Origin: Eriocheir sinensis
Taxonomy: Eukaryota > Arthropoda > Malacostraca > Decapoda > Varunidae
Direction: 5' to 3'
NCBI RefSeq assembly: GCF_024679095.1
Contig: NC_066549.1
Span: forward strand, 5,361,420 to 5,425,419
DNA: 64,000 nt
Shown: positions 35,641 through 48,201 of the stretch, piece by piece
Layout: each line of letters opens with the position of its first letter
How positions within the stretch are numbered: the stretch's first letter is position 1
Notes under the pieces: generated by a model
What the model was told of the DNA's origin: nothing
The model's database searches: none
What the model saw: only the letters and a program-made list of their open reading frames with translations
Translations under genes and position numbers: made by a program

Positions 35641-36839
35641 CTGAATTTTTCTTTGATTTAATATATAGTTTCTTTCTAGTTTCTTCAAATCTCAGTCTGG
35701 CTGCTTGGATGTATCTGTCTATATGTCTGTTTTTCTTTTTCTGTCTTCTCCGTTTGTTTGTGTTTGTCTGTCTGTTTATATAATTTTGTTTGTCTATATA
35801 ACTCTTTCTTTCTCTCTCATAAGAATACTAGGGGTCTTTAAGAAGCCGGTAGAATTACACATCGCAACTCCTATATAACTAATGTCACTTATCCACCATT
35901 TTAACAGTAAACAAATAATTCCTATATCTGTTTAATGTAACGCCTTGTTGGCAGTTTGATGTAGTTTCACACAGGAATAAGACATCTTAACCACCTCGTC
36001 TGTACCATAAGGTTATGTTTTGACTAACATTTGGTTTTAACACACAGCATGCAGTAAAGTCATCAAGTATATGGTGGGTTTTGTTGATCAAAGCCACGCC
36101 GTCTGACCACCATTACTTTAGTGTCTCTGCTTCACTTACAATTTAGTGCCATTGGTATTGGTTGCTGAGAATGAAGATGATTAAATAAGACAAGTCTAGC
36201 TTTATAGTTCCCAATTATAAAGAAGGTTTAGGATTCAATGAACCAAGATATATATCACATACCATTTTTACTCAAGAAATATTTGTCGTCTACATGAGTG
36301 GCTTGTGTTGGAGCTGCTGTGGCTAGTGCTACACTTGTACAGTAACTCTTCAATAAACAACTACGGGTGATACATGGCATTGGCTGAACCAAACTTGCTG
36401 CCTTAAGTAGATAATGTAACTACATTTTGTAGATGGTAAATTTTTACTATCATATAGTTCATGGTGACTTAACATTCTCTATAGAAGAAATTAAAAAAAT
36501 ACTTTTAACTCTCTTAAAATAATAAATATCCTTTCATACAAATATTGTATCCCGACAATATCAGATGAAGTTCTCTTCAGCCACTAAAAATATTGGTTTA
36601 AAGCTAATATGTGTACTTTGTAAAGTTGCTATTGCTCCAACATTAAAGTCAGAAATTAATGCTACTCTATCCTGGTATGAAAACTGCTAATGGTGACTTG
36701 CTGCCGCAGACACTTGGCGTCCCGCAGCGCGCGTCACCACGAAGGTGATTCCTCACGTTATACTGAAATTTTGGTGCATAACATCACAGGGTCACTTCTG
36801 GGCTGCTTTATGAAGTGGTATTACACCTCTACAACAAGA

Positions 36840-36907
36840 TAGTAGTGAGAGCAGTAGTAGTGGGAGTAGTAGAAGCAGTAGTAGTAGTAATAACAGTAGT
36901 AGTAGTG

Positions 36908-36964
<57 letters not shown>

Positions 36965-37060
36965 AAGGTAGCAATAGAAGTAGTAGTAGAAGTAGTAGTA
37001 GTAGTAGTAGTAATGAAAAAAAATTGTACTGTTGTAGTAGTAGTAGAGGTAGTTGTTATA
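36840..37060. repeat. (AGT)n microsatellite
   Basis: A degenerate AGT/GTA trinucleotide repeat, purest at about 36895-36962. Poly-Val and poly-Leu frames are artefacts. Confidence 0.95.
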
Positions 37061-38149
37061 GTTGTTGTAACAGCAAATATACTAAGTAGAAAAGTGGTTT
37101 ACATCATAATTCTACTGACTAATTCATTACCCAGTAGACCACTATAGTCAAAAGTGAATGTCATGATGTGCAATCATAAGAGCAATTAGGCAGTTAGGTT
37201 CTAAGCAAGTCTATGTAGTATGGATAAGTATTTTGGTACAATATCATCAGGGAGCATATGTAACATACCACAACCACTCGGCCCCCTCCACACTCTTCTA
37301 AGCAAACCTCCACTCAGGTACCATTCCTACTTCCCCCAAACACTCAACAGAACTGACTAACTTTAACTAGATGTATCCCTTTGGAATATTATATTTGCTA
37401 CTTAATTAAGTCTTATGTAGCAACAACCTGATGAGCAGATAAATTTTGGAATGGACATCAGCTACTCATGTGGCCAGAATAAATTTTCACAATGAGAGAA
37501 GCAACAGACCTTAATTCACTCTTCTGCAGAAATTATCACTTTGGGATATCTTACTGTCATGATATCAAATTATCTCTTCATATAAATACTGCCATGACCC
37601 TGAAGAGCTGAAATACACATTACCTATTGTTTTGAGTCTCTGAAGCCCTGTTACAGATCACAGAATACTTAAAATATTACAGAAGTCAATACCCCAAGAA
37701 GTATTTGCAAGATAATGGAAAGTGGGAAACAAAAAGATCATGACTCACATGTGTCACTCCTATACATTCTCAGCTGCAACTTCCTCTCTTACTACCACCT
37801 ACAAGTAGCTTGATATGGCATGAAACAACCAAATATACATCTCTCTTTATATGTAACTAACTAACTCATGGAAGAGGAAGAGAAAATTCGTCACCTTCGT
37901 AAACAAACCACCTAAGGCATTATTTTCTACTTTACAGGAAATCAGAAAAGAACTGTCATTACCTCATTTGGCTTAAGAGTTACGCAGGAATGAAAAGGCC
38001 AATTCTAGAACATTGAAACCTTAAATGATGGAGGCAACTGTACAAAAATGGGCGTCACATGATGAAAAATCGACGTAGACAAAAAACTGGAAATCGATGA
38101 AAAGTGACTCAGGCGATTATTTATGATGGTGACGAATTGTTTTTGGGGC

Positions 38150-38500
38150 AAATTCAAGAGGAAAGAAATATGAGCTGCAACCACTGGCACACGGATGAAA
38201 GAAAATTATATATGGCAACGCAAGAAAGGTGTTCATTTTCTCATTCATTTGTGGACATAAAGAAATTGCAATGGCACATGAATGGAAAGCAGAAATAAAG
38301 GCACATATGGGTGAGAAGTGGGTGCAAATGTGTAATCTTGAAAATATGCTATGAATCCTTGGTCGTCACATACTATTATAATTTTGAAACTAAAGGACGA
38401 CTGGAAAATGTTATAAAATGCAAATTCTTGATGCTTTCTGATTCTAGTCAAATGTGCAAGAACAAAATAGTAAAGACTCAAAATGCAAATAAAATATACA
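38150..38500 (+). pseudogene. Possible decayed C2H2 zinc-finger sequence
   Basis: The plus strand contains H-T-D-E-R-K near 38190 (compare the H-T-G-E-K linker), then C-S-F-S-H-S-F-V-D-I-K-K-L-Q-W-H-M, then stop codons and further Cys/Lys residues. The spacing recalls a C2H2 finger with lost cysteines. This is weak and could be chance. Confidence 0.2.
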
Positions 38501-39630
38501 TAAATTGATGAAGAGATAACTTTGGAGAAATCTGAAGGAGCCTTGTGCGCAGTGAATTAATAACGGTTAAAATTCTTGATGTCGGTGAAGATAAATTTAA
38601 AACAACCAGATAAGAGCAATGTAATCAGCATGCCTAATATAACTCTCAGTATGTATTCAGAAAATGACCCTGAAGAAGTGTATGCTTAAGTGATTTTCCA
38701 ATATATCATGCAGTTTAGGGTGCATGAAGATCCCCACATGAGGAAATTATAGTTTAGCTGAAGGGCAACGAAGCTGTCCTCATGGAAGCTATTCTACAAA
38801 ACTGGCAACTGATAACAATGACATGCATCAACTAATAATAGACTGCAAACTGAGTATAAATGAGTGCAAATTTCCATACATAGTACTACAGATGAGTCAA
38901 GTGGTCTGTTATGGCTCGGTAACTGTCCCTGGGGTCAAGACAGCGGAGATCAGTGAAAAGAACCTTGTATTAACGTGAAACTCTGGCAACACTTATTTAT
39001 CTTCAGTCAATTAAAGGCTTATTTAGATGAGATTATTTAAAAACCTTTACTTGGTGCTGACCCTTATGTTTGTTAGTAATTAGGGATATTAATTAGATCC
39101 CATTAACAAAATATTATCCAAATTTCACAAATATACACAATACAAAGTTCCATATTTAGTCATCAATCAGTATTATTATTCCTTCATTCTTTACTAAAAC
39201 CACATTAACTTACAGACAAATTACTGCGGTATATTCTGTAATAACTCCACGTCTTTCAAATTTGCACAATCTGACTAAACGATTTGTTAAAGAATTGGTC
39301 GTGTGATTTTCTGGTTCCTCAAAGACATTTACTGCAGCAGGTCACATTGCCACTGTTATTGTTGATGTCATTGTTATCCTCACCGTCGTAGTAATAGTAG
39401 TGGTATATTGTAACTGTAGTTGTGGTAAATGCGGTGAACAAAATTATGGAGCTGCAGGGAAGGATTACTAAGGAGAAGGATGTGTGGCTGATCTAACCTA
39501 ACTATACAAGAACTTAGAAGGAATTTTTGTATTAGATCCAGTGTATGTACAACCGAGCATATCTCTCTTTCCATGTGTGCTGGCTGGCTGGATGATGACT
39601 GGGTGCTGCTGGCGGTCACGGTCACAGCCA

Positions 39631-42600
39631 CTATAAGAAGTCAAGCCGACGAGAGCCTCTGTCCGTGAGGCTTTCTCTGTATCCCTCGTCCAGAGCCAAC
39701 TCTAGCATGTCTTCGGGGACCTTCAACACCACCCTTAGAGCCTCCTTGATGGCCTGGAAGGGGGGTGAAAGGAACAATGGCATCATGTCCTTAGTGGTGA
39801 TAGACAACGGACAGCTTTTAATGGTATCAGGTCTTAGTTATGTTTTGATTTTGAAGTGATGGAATAATTTTTAACCCGGTAGCAGTGGGGACCATCTTTC
39901 TTAAAGGCCCCTCTAAGCGAGAATAATGAGAAAAAATCGTCACTCACACAAACCATTTCATAATAGACATCAATGCATTTGTGATCAGTTTATGTATCAT
40001 CTATTTTTGGGGGTTGATATCATGGCAAAAATTTGGCCTGTCGCTGCTACACGGTAAAGCCACAGTTAATTGGCAATGTGCAAAGAAGATAACTAATAAT
40101 AAGATACAGTGCAATAAGATATATGATGACACAAGGGGGTACCTGTTTGGGAGTTTGACAACAATAAGGTGAGGGTAAAGTTTTGGGTATGCAATAATAA
40201 AAACATACAACAAATGTCAACCACGACCTACCTCAGGCATCCACACTTTGAACACGTAGTCTTGCGCCAGGTTGAAGTCCGGCTGTTTTTTGTTCATTTC
40301 CGTGTGCAGGAAGTCCACAACAGAGAGAATCTATGGACAAAGAAAGAATCCAGGTCTCGTAAAGTTGTCTCTACTCATGGCCTAACTGAAGCAAGAAATT
40401 CAGCATGATGTGAGCTGAGTCCTGTGGCTCAAAACTAAAACTTGGAATATTCTTTTGTATCATTTGAATTATTTTTTTTGTTTTTTTTACAGCAAGGGAG
40501 ACAGCTCAAGAGGGCACTAGAACAAAAGGCCAAAAGAGAGGTCATAAGAGGCAAAACATAACAGTGTACTGACTTGTAAAATTGGGAAATAGGAATAAAG
40601 TTAACTATGGAGGGAGGAGGAGGGAGGGGGAGGCTTCTGGACTAACTTAATGTGGAGTGACTATAATATTCCTCTGCGCTTTTCCTATCCTCCACCATGC
40701 CAGACATACAATACAGGTCATAATTAGGAGAGGATCAGCAGAGGATCAGAGGAGCAGCACCCACCTGGTCATCATCCTGGTCCAGCTGGAAGGGTCCGAT
40801 CCCAGACCACAGGAGTGAGCGGCGTGTGGCCTCGCTCTGGTACAGCTTGTGGCGCTCACACTGCTTCTGGCCACTAAAGATCTGCCACAGGTGGTCCATG
40901 CACGCCGTAGAGTTCATGAACTTCATTAGTTTCTCATTCTCTCTCCGTCGCGATCTAAGGGACTTCTGCATCCTTCTGCGGTCCAGGGCAGTCATCTCGT
41001 ACTGGTGAAGAGGAGTCATGAAATGCAGCTGATGCCCTGACTCAATCACTGCATATCATTTTCTGCATGTCTGTCTTACTTGTAGATGATACTCAAGTAA
41101 TTCTGTTTACAATTTATGGTATATCAGAGAAATCAAATAAAACTAATACAATATAGTCAGACATATATATATTATGCAAGGACAGGAGAACTATTAGTGT
41201 TTGAAATATTATGAAGGTTGCAACATGACCACCTAACACAAGCTAGAGATGTATGAATGTGGAAGCAGCTATCAAGAAAACCTCAAAGATGGATTTGTCA
41301 TTTTTTGCATTCAACATTTACAGAAAAAGCTTGGCAATGTTTCTTCTCTGCTGCTGATCTCTTTTAACTTCCTGCTCTGGGCACCATCTCCACAACTCAC
41401 CCTGTCTGGCCCTCGAGCACCCATTCCATCCTCACTGTCTGAGTTGAGAGGATCATAAAACCAGCCCCTTTGGCTTTTTGACTGTGGCTCGTCACTGGCT
41501 GAGCCCCTGGTCCTCTTTCCTTGGGTGGTGGACAGTGCTGGGTCATCCTTTGGGGTGAAGCTCACAATGATCAGTGCATCTTGCTCTGAGGGTAGGAAAT
41601 AGAGGAAGAGTTAAACAAATGTAGAGAACCAAGACAAAGCTAATAAATTAACCCGGTAGCAGCGACAGTCCAAATTTGTGGCTTTACCGTGTAGCAGCGA
41701 CGGGCTAAATTTGTGCCATGATTTTAACCCCCCAAAATAGATGATACATAAACTGATCACAAATGTTTTGATATATATCACGAAATGGTTTGTGTGAGGG
41801 GTGATTTTTTTCTCATTTTTCTTGCTCAGAGGGACCATGAAGAACCATGATCCCCGCTACTACTGGGTTAAAGGAAAAGGTAATTAGTGACCACAGGTAC
41901 AATCATCCCTTACACCCAGTGATGTCTCTCAGGCCATTAGGCTCCAAGGAAGGCAGTGGTTTTAAGGCTACAAAGGCTGTGCTTCCTTGATTCTGCAATT
42001 CATATCCCTTCATAAGCTTCTGCAATCCCAACCTATCACATGTCAGTTCTCTTGCTTCCCTCATCTCTAAAGCATGCTTACTCATACACACTTTATTGCA
42101 TATAGGCAAAAATGTTGTGTAGAGTCTCCCTTGTGCAGGTTTAAATATCCATCAATCCCTTCATATTTGAATACACATAAAAACAGGCAAACACCTCTGC
42201 TATTAACCTTCGGGAGGCATAGTGAAGAACTTGTGTGCGGATATCTTGTTGCCGTGATTTCTCAGGAGACAGAAGGACTCAGTGACCTGGAATGCCTCGG
42301 TGAAGCCACTCTCACTACGATCCTGCAAGAGAGATGAGCAAGCTTACTCCAGTAACTGTAAGAATTAATATATTCATGAAATAACTTCTTTAGAGCTAAA
42401 TAAGTTAATTAGATTTGACTTTCATTCCTTAAAATCCTGTATAGAAATATTAGTGATGCAATATTATTAGGCCATTTGTCCCTCCTTTTGTTTTTAGGGC
42501 AGCCGGTGCAGTGCAAAAGTGGCACCTGCCTGTGGAAGTTTTGGAGGATTCTGTGTGTGGCCACACAGAACATCTTGAACCAAGAAAATGGCCACTGACA

Positions 42601-45600
42601 GTGCCTTCTTTCTTCATAAGTTATGCAAGTTTTCAAATACCTTGTTTAAGTTTATCTCTTATATGTGCTGCTTAAATGTGCTGGACAAAGTGTGCTAAAA
42701 GTCTCGGGGCAGGCAGTGAATATTGGAGATTGCCAGATCCAATTCCTGGACTTCTGTGGTTCCCAGACAGGTGTTCCCCCCTATTAGTTCAGGAAACTGA
42801 GGGCCATGTGTACTTGGTAGCCCAGAAACAATACTGTACACAAGATTAAGGTGTTGTGTTTACAAAGGCTCAGCCCTGCCCACAAGGATGGGATGTGATC
42901 ACTGTACACAAATAGACTGTACTGTCTGTGTGATCACAAAAAGTTCAGTGTGTGAAATTAAGCTGTGCGTGTGACCACACAGACACAGACCATATAAATG
43001 CACTCTGTCTGTGTTTGTGTGACTGCATCGCATCTGTCTGTTGGCCCTTCATTACATTAAGATGGTGATGTATGACCATTAAGTGAGCTTTCCTATCTGA
43101 ATTTTAAATCTCCCTGATGATAAAGAGACCCAGATAATATAAATTAAGAGTACATATTATTATTACCAAGCACAACAACCATCCACTACAGAGCCACTAA
43201 GCACATCAGCCTGGCCAGTGCACCAGGAGGGTCTGCTTCAGGACTCACCACAAAGTCAGGCACTTCTCCGTACTGGAAGGAATGGACCCTGCCTAAGTCC
43301 ACTTTGGTGCTGGCCTCCTGCTTGACGCCAACCCTGTAGACCGACACTCTCCTGGTCTGGGGGTACACCTGGTCCACGTAGCCGGGCCACCAGCGGGTCT
43401 CCATCTGCATCCACACCAGATCCCCACTCTTGTACGGGTACGCCAGCCGGCCTGGGCACATGGAGGGCAGGATTACTTTGTGTGGTACTGGCAAGTGTTT
43501 ACTGCGGTGTGCTCTTGTCTCACTGCCCTGATGAGTGGCCTCCATGTGAGTGAACAGTAAACTTGCTTATTATGATTCATTAAAGTGCAAGATATATTGG
43601 ACTAGAGTAAATTAATTAAGTACCAAACCAATACTAATGTGCACTTATATAGTTGCAAAATATGTACTATTTTAATACATAATCTTTCTATGTCTGAAGC
43701 CTTGTCCTCTCACACGGACTTCACCTAAGGGGGCAGGCCATGGCAAAAGTATCTCCAATTTTCATTGCTCTTGCAATCCCTCACCTGCAAACACTCCAAT
43801 GCTCGTTCACTTTGTTATGTGATCTTCCCCTGATACTCTGTCCCTCAATCCTGCTCTCATACACTCTTCCCATGGTTATCTATCTTCATTCATTCCTATG
43901 ACTCACCCAAAGCACTTCAAAGTACAGTAATCCCTCATCTATCGCGGGGGTTAGGTTTCATAAGCCCCCGTGATAGGCGAAAATCCGCAAAGTAGCGTAT
44001 ATTTGTTTTATTATTTATATATATTTTAAGGCTTTATAAATCCTCCCCTTACTCATATAAACCTTTCCCACCCTCTTATCAACACTTCCTATATGTACCA
44101 TGTTTCACCCATTCAGACACTCCCATACCAAAAGTCTCATTCATTACTTGCTCCATCCCATCTTGACACACCACACACATCTCTTATACAACCCAATTCC
44201 ACTATTAGAGAAACTACAGTAGCACAGTGAAAAATCTCAAAATACTGTCGTTCCTCAAATAGTACAGTTTCCAATAGTTCAGTTTCGGTTTTATACGGAT
44301 TGTCATGGAAGATCTTTTAGGATTTTCAAATTTCCTGCTCATTGGGATATTTAAAAATCCTTAAAAATCTTCTTAGAAAATCCACATCAAACCAAAACCG
44401 AGCTATTGGAAAATGTACTATTTGAGGGGCGATTGTAAACACCATTGAGTGCTGGGAATCAAACCCAGGCCTGCAGAATAGAGGTTGGTGCAGCAAACCA
44501 CCTGAGCCACTAATGAAGGCACAGAGTACAAAAACACACATGGACTTACCCTTTCCTTTGCCCGTGTCCGATGATTCTCCCTCCGAGTTGATGGGCAGGT
44601 CATCCGAGGAGCTGTGGGAATGGCCTTGTTTACTGGACTCCACATCGTCCTCCTCCTCTTCCTCCTCTGTATCTGTCCTCACCTTCTTTTTCCTCCCTCT
44701 CTTTTTCTGCACCTTGTTTGCCATCTTGGTCTCCAGTCTTGACCTTCTGGTGGTGGCTAAGTTGTTGTTATTGTTGTTGTTGTTGTTGGTGTTGTTGTTA
44801 TTACTGGTTGTACTGGTGTTGGTGACGGGGTATTGGCGCTCCCTCGTGGCCCGGCTCCTGCTCCCTGTGTTGCCGGTCTCCACGGCCCACTGAAGCAAGT
44901 TGTCGATTTCAGAAGGTTTCCTCTTTCTGACGCGCTTGAGTGGTTGTTTCCCGAGAGTGACTTGCTGCTGCCCTGCCTTGTCCTCCTCTCCTTTAGCGCC
45001 ACTCCAGGTCCTTGGCTGTCTGGGTTTGGCCTCGGAAAAGCTGGTTATGTCCGGACTGTGAGCAAACCTTTCGTACGGATCTCTGCCACTTCTGGTTATT
45101 TTGGGTGGCTCCTCCTCCTTTTCCTTGTCGCTGCTCCTGGTTTTTCTCTTTTCCATTGTGTTCTCTGTGTTCTTGCGGCGCTGTCTGAGGAGCGTCCTTT
45201 TCCTCAGTGGCGAGTGCTTCATCTTCCTTTTGTTTGGCCTTCCTCTGGCACGCCTCTGTTTTATCCACCCACGCCCACTTCTGCCACCTTTGCCCTTTCT
45301 GGAGCCGTGACCTGCACCCTCTACTTCCTCCTCTTCCCCTTCATCCGAGTCAGAGGTGGTGGACGTGGTGGAGGCGGCCCGCTGGCTCCGTTTCCTCTTG
45401 ACCGGCGCACTTCCTTGTCTTTTTCCCCGCACACTCCCAATGTGTCCTTTGAGAGTTGGTCTTCCCCTCTTCTTAGGTACAGTCTTAGGCTTCCAATTTT
45501 GGGGCTTGCGCTGAGGCTGGCGATATCTTACTTTCAGAAGCATCAGGAGTCTGGCACTGGCTTGTCTCGTCTTCTCCCGGTCAAAGCCTTCAAAGTTTAA

Positions 45601-46960
45601 GGAGTTATCAGATGACTTTGAGGTAGAGGGGCTTTCCAGGACTGGGAGGCTGAGAGTTACCGGGTCTTTGGAATCCTGGTTAGAAATATCATCCCCTGAG
45701 AGTCCCTTGTCCTGGGTAGTCTTTGTACTGCGGGTAAGTTTGGTGTGTGATGGAGAGTGACTGTTGTGTTTCTCTTCATCCTTGTCCTTCGTGGTGTGTT
45801 CCTCTTCCATATCCTCATCTCCACTTTGGTGTTGTGTGTGGTTGGTTTCTTGGGTGAGTGGTTCCTGAGGTGTATCCTGGGAGGGTTTGGTGGCTTCCTC
45901 GATGAGTTTACTTCTGGGTGGACTTCTTTCTCTTTCGCCGGTGGAGGATTCTTCCACGTCTCGACTGATGGATTCTTTCTCTGATGATGCCTCTTCCTCT
46001 GCCTCCTTACTGGAACTCTTATCCTCCATAATCCTTTGTTGCTGAGTAAGGTTCAGGTCATGCAGCTGGTTAGACCCTTTGTTCTCTTTCTCTGCACCGT
46101 TCACCCAGCCAGCCTCTTCCTCATCTGTGGCGGAGGCCGAGGGAAGATTCTGGTACATTTCCTCTTCAGAATCATCCTCATCGGTTTCCCAGGACTGCGG
46201 CAAATTGGTCTGGGTGATTCTCTCGCTAAGTTCTCCATCCTCCTCCTCCTCCTCCTCACTCTCCATTTCAATGTCTGGGATGAGGGAGTCTTCATCCTCG
46301 TCAGCTGCTTCAACCAGACCATCCTGCTCTGTCCCAAGCATTGCAAGGGAACCGTCCTCCTCATCTTCAACCTCAAAGAGTGGATCACTTTCACTCTCAC
46401 TCTCCATTGGCTCCCCTTCCCCCTGAGAGGCAGGTCGCTGAGGCTCGGGTTCATCCTCCTCACCCTCCATCTCCAAGTCCAGGTTCAGAGAGTCCTCATC
46501 CACGGACTCTGCAAACCTCTCGCTTTCATATTGCAGTTCAGGGTTCAGAGAATCTTCCTCTTCATCTTCCTCATCCTCATCTTCATCGTCTAATCCTTCT
46601 TCCTCATCCTTCATCCTACTGGTCAGACTAGGAGCTTCACTGTCGGCCACTTCCTCCATGAACGCTGCACTTATGTCACGGGAAGAACTTGCTTTCTCTT
46701 GAGGTGCTGGCTTCTTTTCTTCCCCTGTGTTACTACTGCAGTGCTTAGATATTAAGGATGTTTCCCCTAAGTTAGGTTGGGCCTGTTCTAAGTCTCTCCC
46801 AGTTATGTTTGCCACATGGGAGGGCAGGTCTCTGGGCAGCGGGGCAATTTGGTGGTCACTACTGGCCGCCTGGCAATTCTGGGGGTTTCTCACCTTGCTA
46901 GTGCTACTGTCTAAGCGTGTGTGAGCCTCTACTCTCTCTGGCCACAAATTCTCCTGGGGT
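39631..46960 (-). CDS. PWWP3A (MUM1/EXPAND1)-like chromatin protein, 7 exons seen, N-terminus missing
   Basis: Exons read 46960-44550, 43451-43249, 42322-42208, 41585-41401, 41001-40765, 40330-40232 and 39753-39631. All introns are GT-AG, phases agree, and about 1123 residues end at TAG. The first exon seen codes about 800 disordered residues: long Asp/Glu runs, Ser/Pro, basic patches with R-G-R-P (twice) and R-G-R-K AT-hook-like motifs, and Asn runs from AAC/AAT repeats. The second codes a PWWP domain (G-D-L-V-W near its start, then T-R-W-W-P-G-Y-V). The last three carry a conserved tail: R-x-N-x-K-L-M-K-F-M, D-H-L-W-Q-I, F-L, W-M-P-E-A-I. Tail order and motifs recall vertebrate PWWP3A/MUM1, which binds nucleosomes and promotes chromatin relaxation in DNA repair. 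A similar nuclear role here is inference. An in-frame extension 5' of 46960 lacks a good start and follows an acceptor (TTGGTTTCAG), so an upstream exon ending two bases into a codon is required. It was not found. Confidence 0.7.
39871..40069 (+). mobile_element. piggyBac-type MITE (CCCGGTAGCAG family), copy P2
   Basis: It starts TTAACCCGGTAGCAGTGGGG and ends GTCGCTGCTACACGGTAAAG, then CCACAGTTAA. The right terminus appears trimmed compared with 41648-41871. It is intronic in the PWWP3A-like gene. Confidence 0.65.
40465..40565 (+). mobile_element. MITE family 2, one end
   Basis: TTTTTTTACAGCAAGGGAGA, then CAGCTCAAGAGGGCACTAGA and AAAGAGAGGTCA: a single well-preserved terminus of the family seen at 32283-32484, in an intron of the PWWP3A-like gene. 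Confidence 0.5.
41648..41871 (-). mobile_element. piggyBac-type MITE, copy P1, with TTAA on both sides
   Basis: TTAA-CCCGGTAGCAGCG at one end and CGCTACTACTGGG-TTAA at the other, the target and terminal pattern of piggyBac-like elements. About 35 bp inside the first end a second copy of the terminus occurs (TTTACCGTGTAGCAGCGACG), which helps explain the ends of P2 and P3. It lies in an intron of the PWWP3A-like gene. Confidence 0.8.
43249..43451 (-). other. PWWP-domain exon of the PWWP3A-like gene
   Basis: A 203-nt exon between acceptor TGTGCCCAG and donor TTTGTG|GTGAGT. It begins inside a Gly codon and encodes Y-K-S-G-D-L-V-W-M-Q then R-W-W-P-G-Y-V, the hallmark first strands and W-W-P turn of a methyl-lysine/DNA-binding PWWP barrel. 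Basic residues follow (R-R-V-S-V-Y-R). Confidence 0.75.
43924..44010 (+). mobile_element. Tigger/pogo-like MITE terminus
   Basis: The sequence CAGTAATCCCTCATCTATCG then CGGGGGTTAGGTTTCATAAG and CGATAGGCGAAAATCC-type text resembles the terminal repeat of widespread Tigger/pogo-derived elements. Only one end was found, so it is probably truncated. Confidence 0.4.
44245..44435. mobile_element. MITE with ~45-bp inverted repeats and TA target duplication
   Basis: The left end CTGTCGTTCCTCAAATAGTA, then CAGTTTCCAATAGTTC, pairs with the right end in reverse complement, CAATCGCCCCTCAAATAGTA, then CATTTTCCAATAGCTC. TA flanks both sides (44243-44244, 44436-44437). It lies in the intron just downstream of the large exon of the PWWP3A-like gene. 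Confidence 0.8.
44438..44522 (-). mobile_element. tRNA-derived SINE fragment (A and B boxes)
   Basis: Read on the minus strand: TAGTGGCTCAGGTGG (A-box-like), then about 30 bp, then GGGTTTGATTCCCAGC (B-box). It directly abuts the TA-flanked MITE and ends about 25 bp from the donor of the large exon. It has no cloverleaf good enough for a functional tRNA. Confidence 0.55.
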
Positions 46961-48162
46961 CTGAAACCAAGAGAAGACAAAACATGAGAAACCCCACTGC
47001 TACTATGTCTCATCTTTGAATATGCCAGACCTAGCAAGTGTTGACCACCAAATGCCTGAATGTGTGTGATTGACCTGCTCTCTCTCTCTGCCTTCTCTGT
47101 TGGGTGTGGACTTTATTTAGCTTAGTCCTGCCAGCATTGCATTCTTTAGCATTTCCTTCCCATCTCCCTTTCCTAGGCAAAATAAAAGATGACCAGTGTA
47201 TCAATCATAGTTGTGTTTATTTGCTCTAGTGCTCTACAACCCCAAAGAGAAAAAAATATTACACAGGTTACTGGCACCTTTCTTGATGAAGCCACAATCC
47301 AACAGCCAGTGTTTCTGTCTGCCAAGAGTCTGACTAAATAGGCTGACCCAGCTCACATAAATGTAGGTAAAAAATTTATACTACTAACTAAATATTCTGT
47401 ACTATTGTGATGAAATTCTTCTAAATATAAAATACAACTAACATCATGATTTAAAGAAAAGATGGAGGAGCGACAGGAGATAAAGACAAATAAAGGAGGT
47501 GACAAGGAACACCACTATCTAAGTGATATATCGGTATATATATATGTATATTATATGTGTACTAAAAAAAATAAAAAATAAAAACAGCTCCTCTAATGTT
47601 ATTACCTTGACTCAAAATCAACACCAGCTGGACATGAAGAAGCCAGAGGGGGCTGCGAGGGCTGACCAGAAATTACCATATTATTGGAGTCAAGGCCGGG
47701 ACTGGTGGGGGGGCAGTGAGTATGATGGAAGGCCTTATATGTGTCTGAAAATTTTCAAGATGGTCAGAACACATTTCACATAATTCCCACAACACATATT
47801 GGTGATGCTGGTCCTCAAGGAGAGGAAAATATACTATGTACAAAAACACGGGAGTACAATACATACACTGTATGTATTTGCCCAATACTTGCTTGTTAAC
47901 CTTATCGTAATTATCTGCTTATGATTCACCCACACACAGGCTCACCACCGGAGAACAGGATAGAACTTAGTGAGAAATGAGATCCCAAAAAGTGAGTTTC
48001 TCTTGCTCAGACTGGTCTCCAAGTGAGCCACAGCTGTGCGATGTGACAGCTGTCATGTGTTGGAATAGCCTCTACACATACTCAATGCACTCCATTGATG
48101 GCCTTACAACCACCGGCTGGTAAACAGACATGAATATGTATAAACATACATGCACTCACTCA

Positions 48163-48201
<39 letters not shown>

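Larger units (their letters stand above)
35641..39620. other. Gene-free stretch between the membrane-protein and PWWP3A-like genes
   Basis: AT-rich DNA. A degenerate (AGT)n occupies about 36840-37060. A short GC-rich block at 36711-36749 is framed by GCCGCAG and GAAG|GTGATT, but is too short to judge. A possible decayed zinc-finger sequence lies at 38150-38500. Nothing else was recognised. Confidence 0.6.

Noticed and set aside
44326..44549. C-terminal extension of the same frame beyond 44550
   Set aside because: It crosses a consensus donor (GG|GTAAGT) into a SINE and a MITE. Phase matches the PWWP exon only if splicing occurs there.
46961..47037. N-terminal extension of the large PWWP3A-like exon
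   Set aside because: It starts from a non-ATG codon and runs through a polypyrimidine tract and acceptor (TTGGTTTCAG), so it is read as intron.
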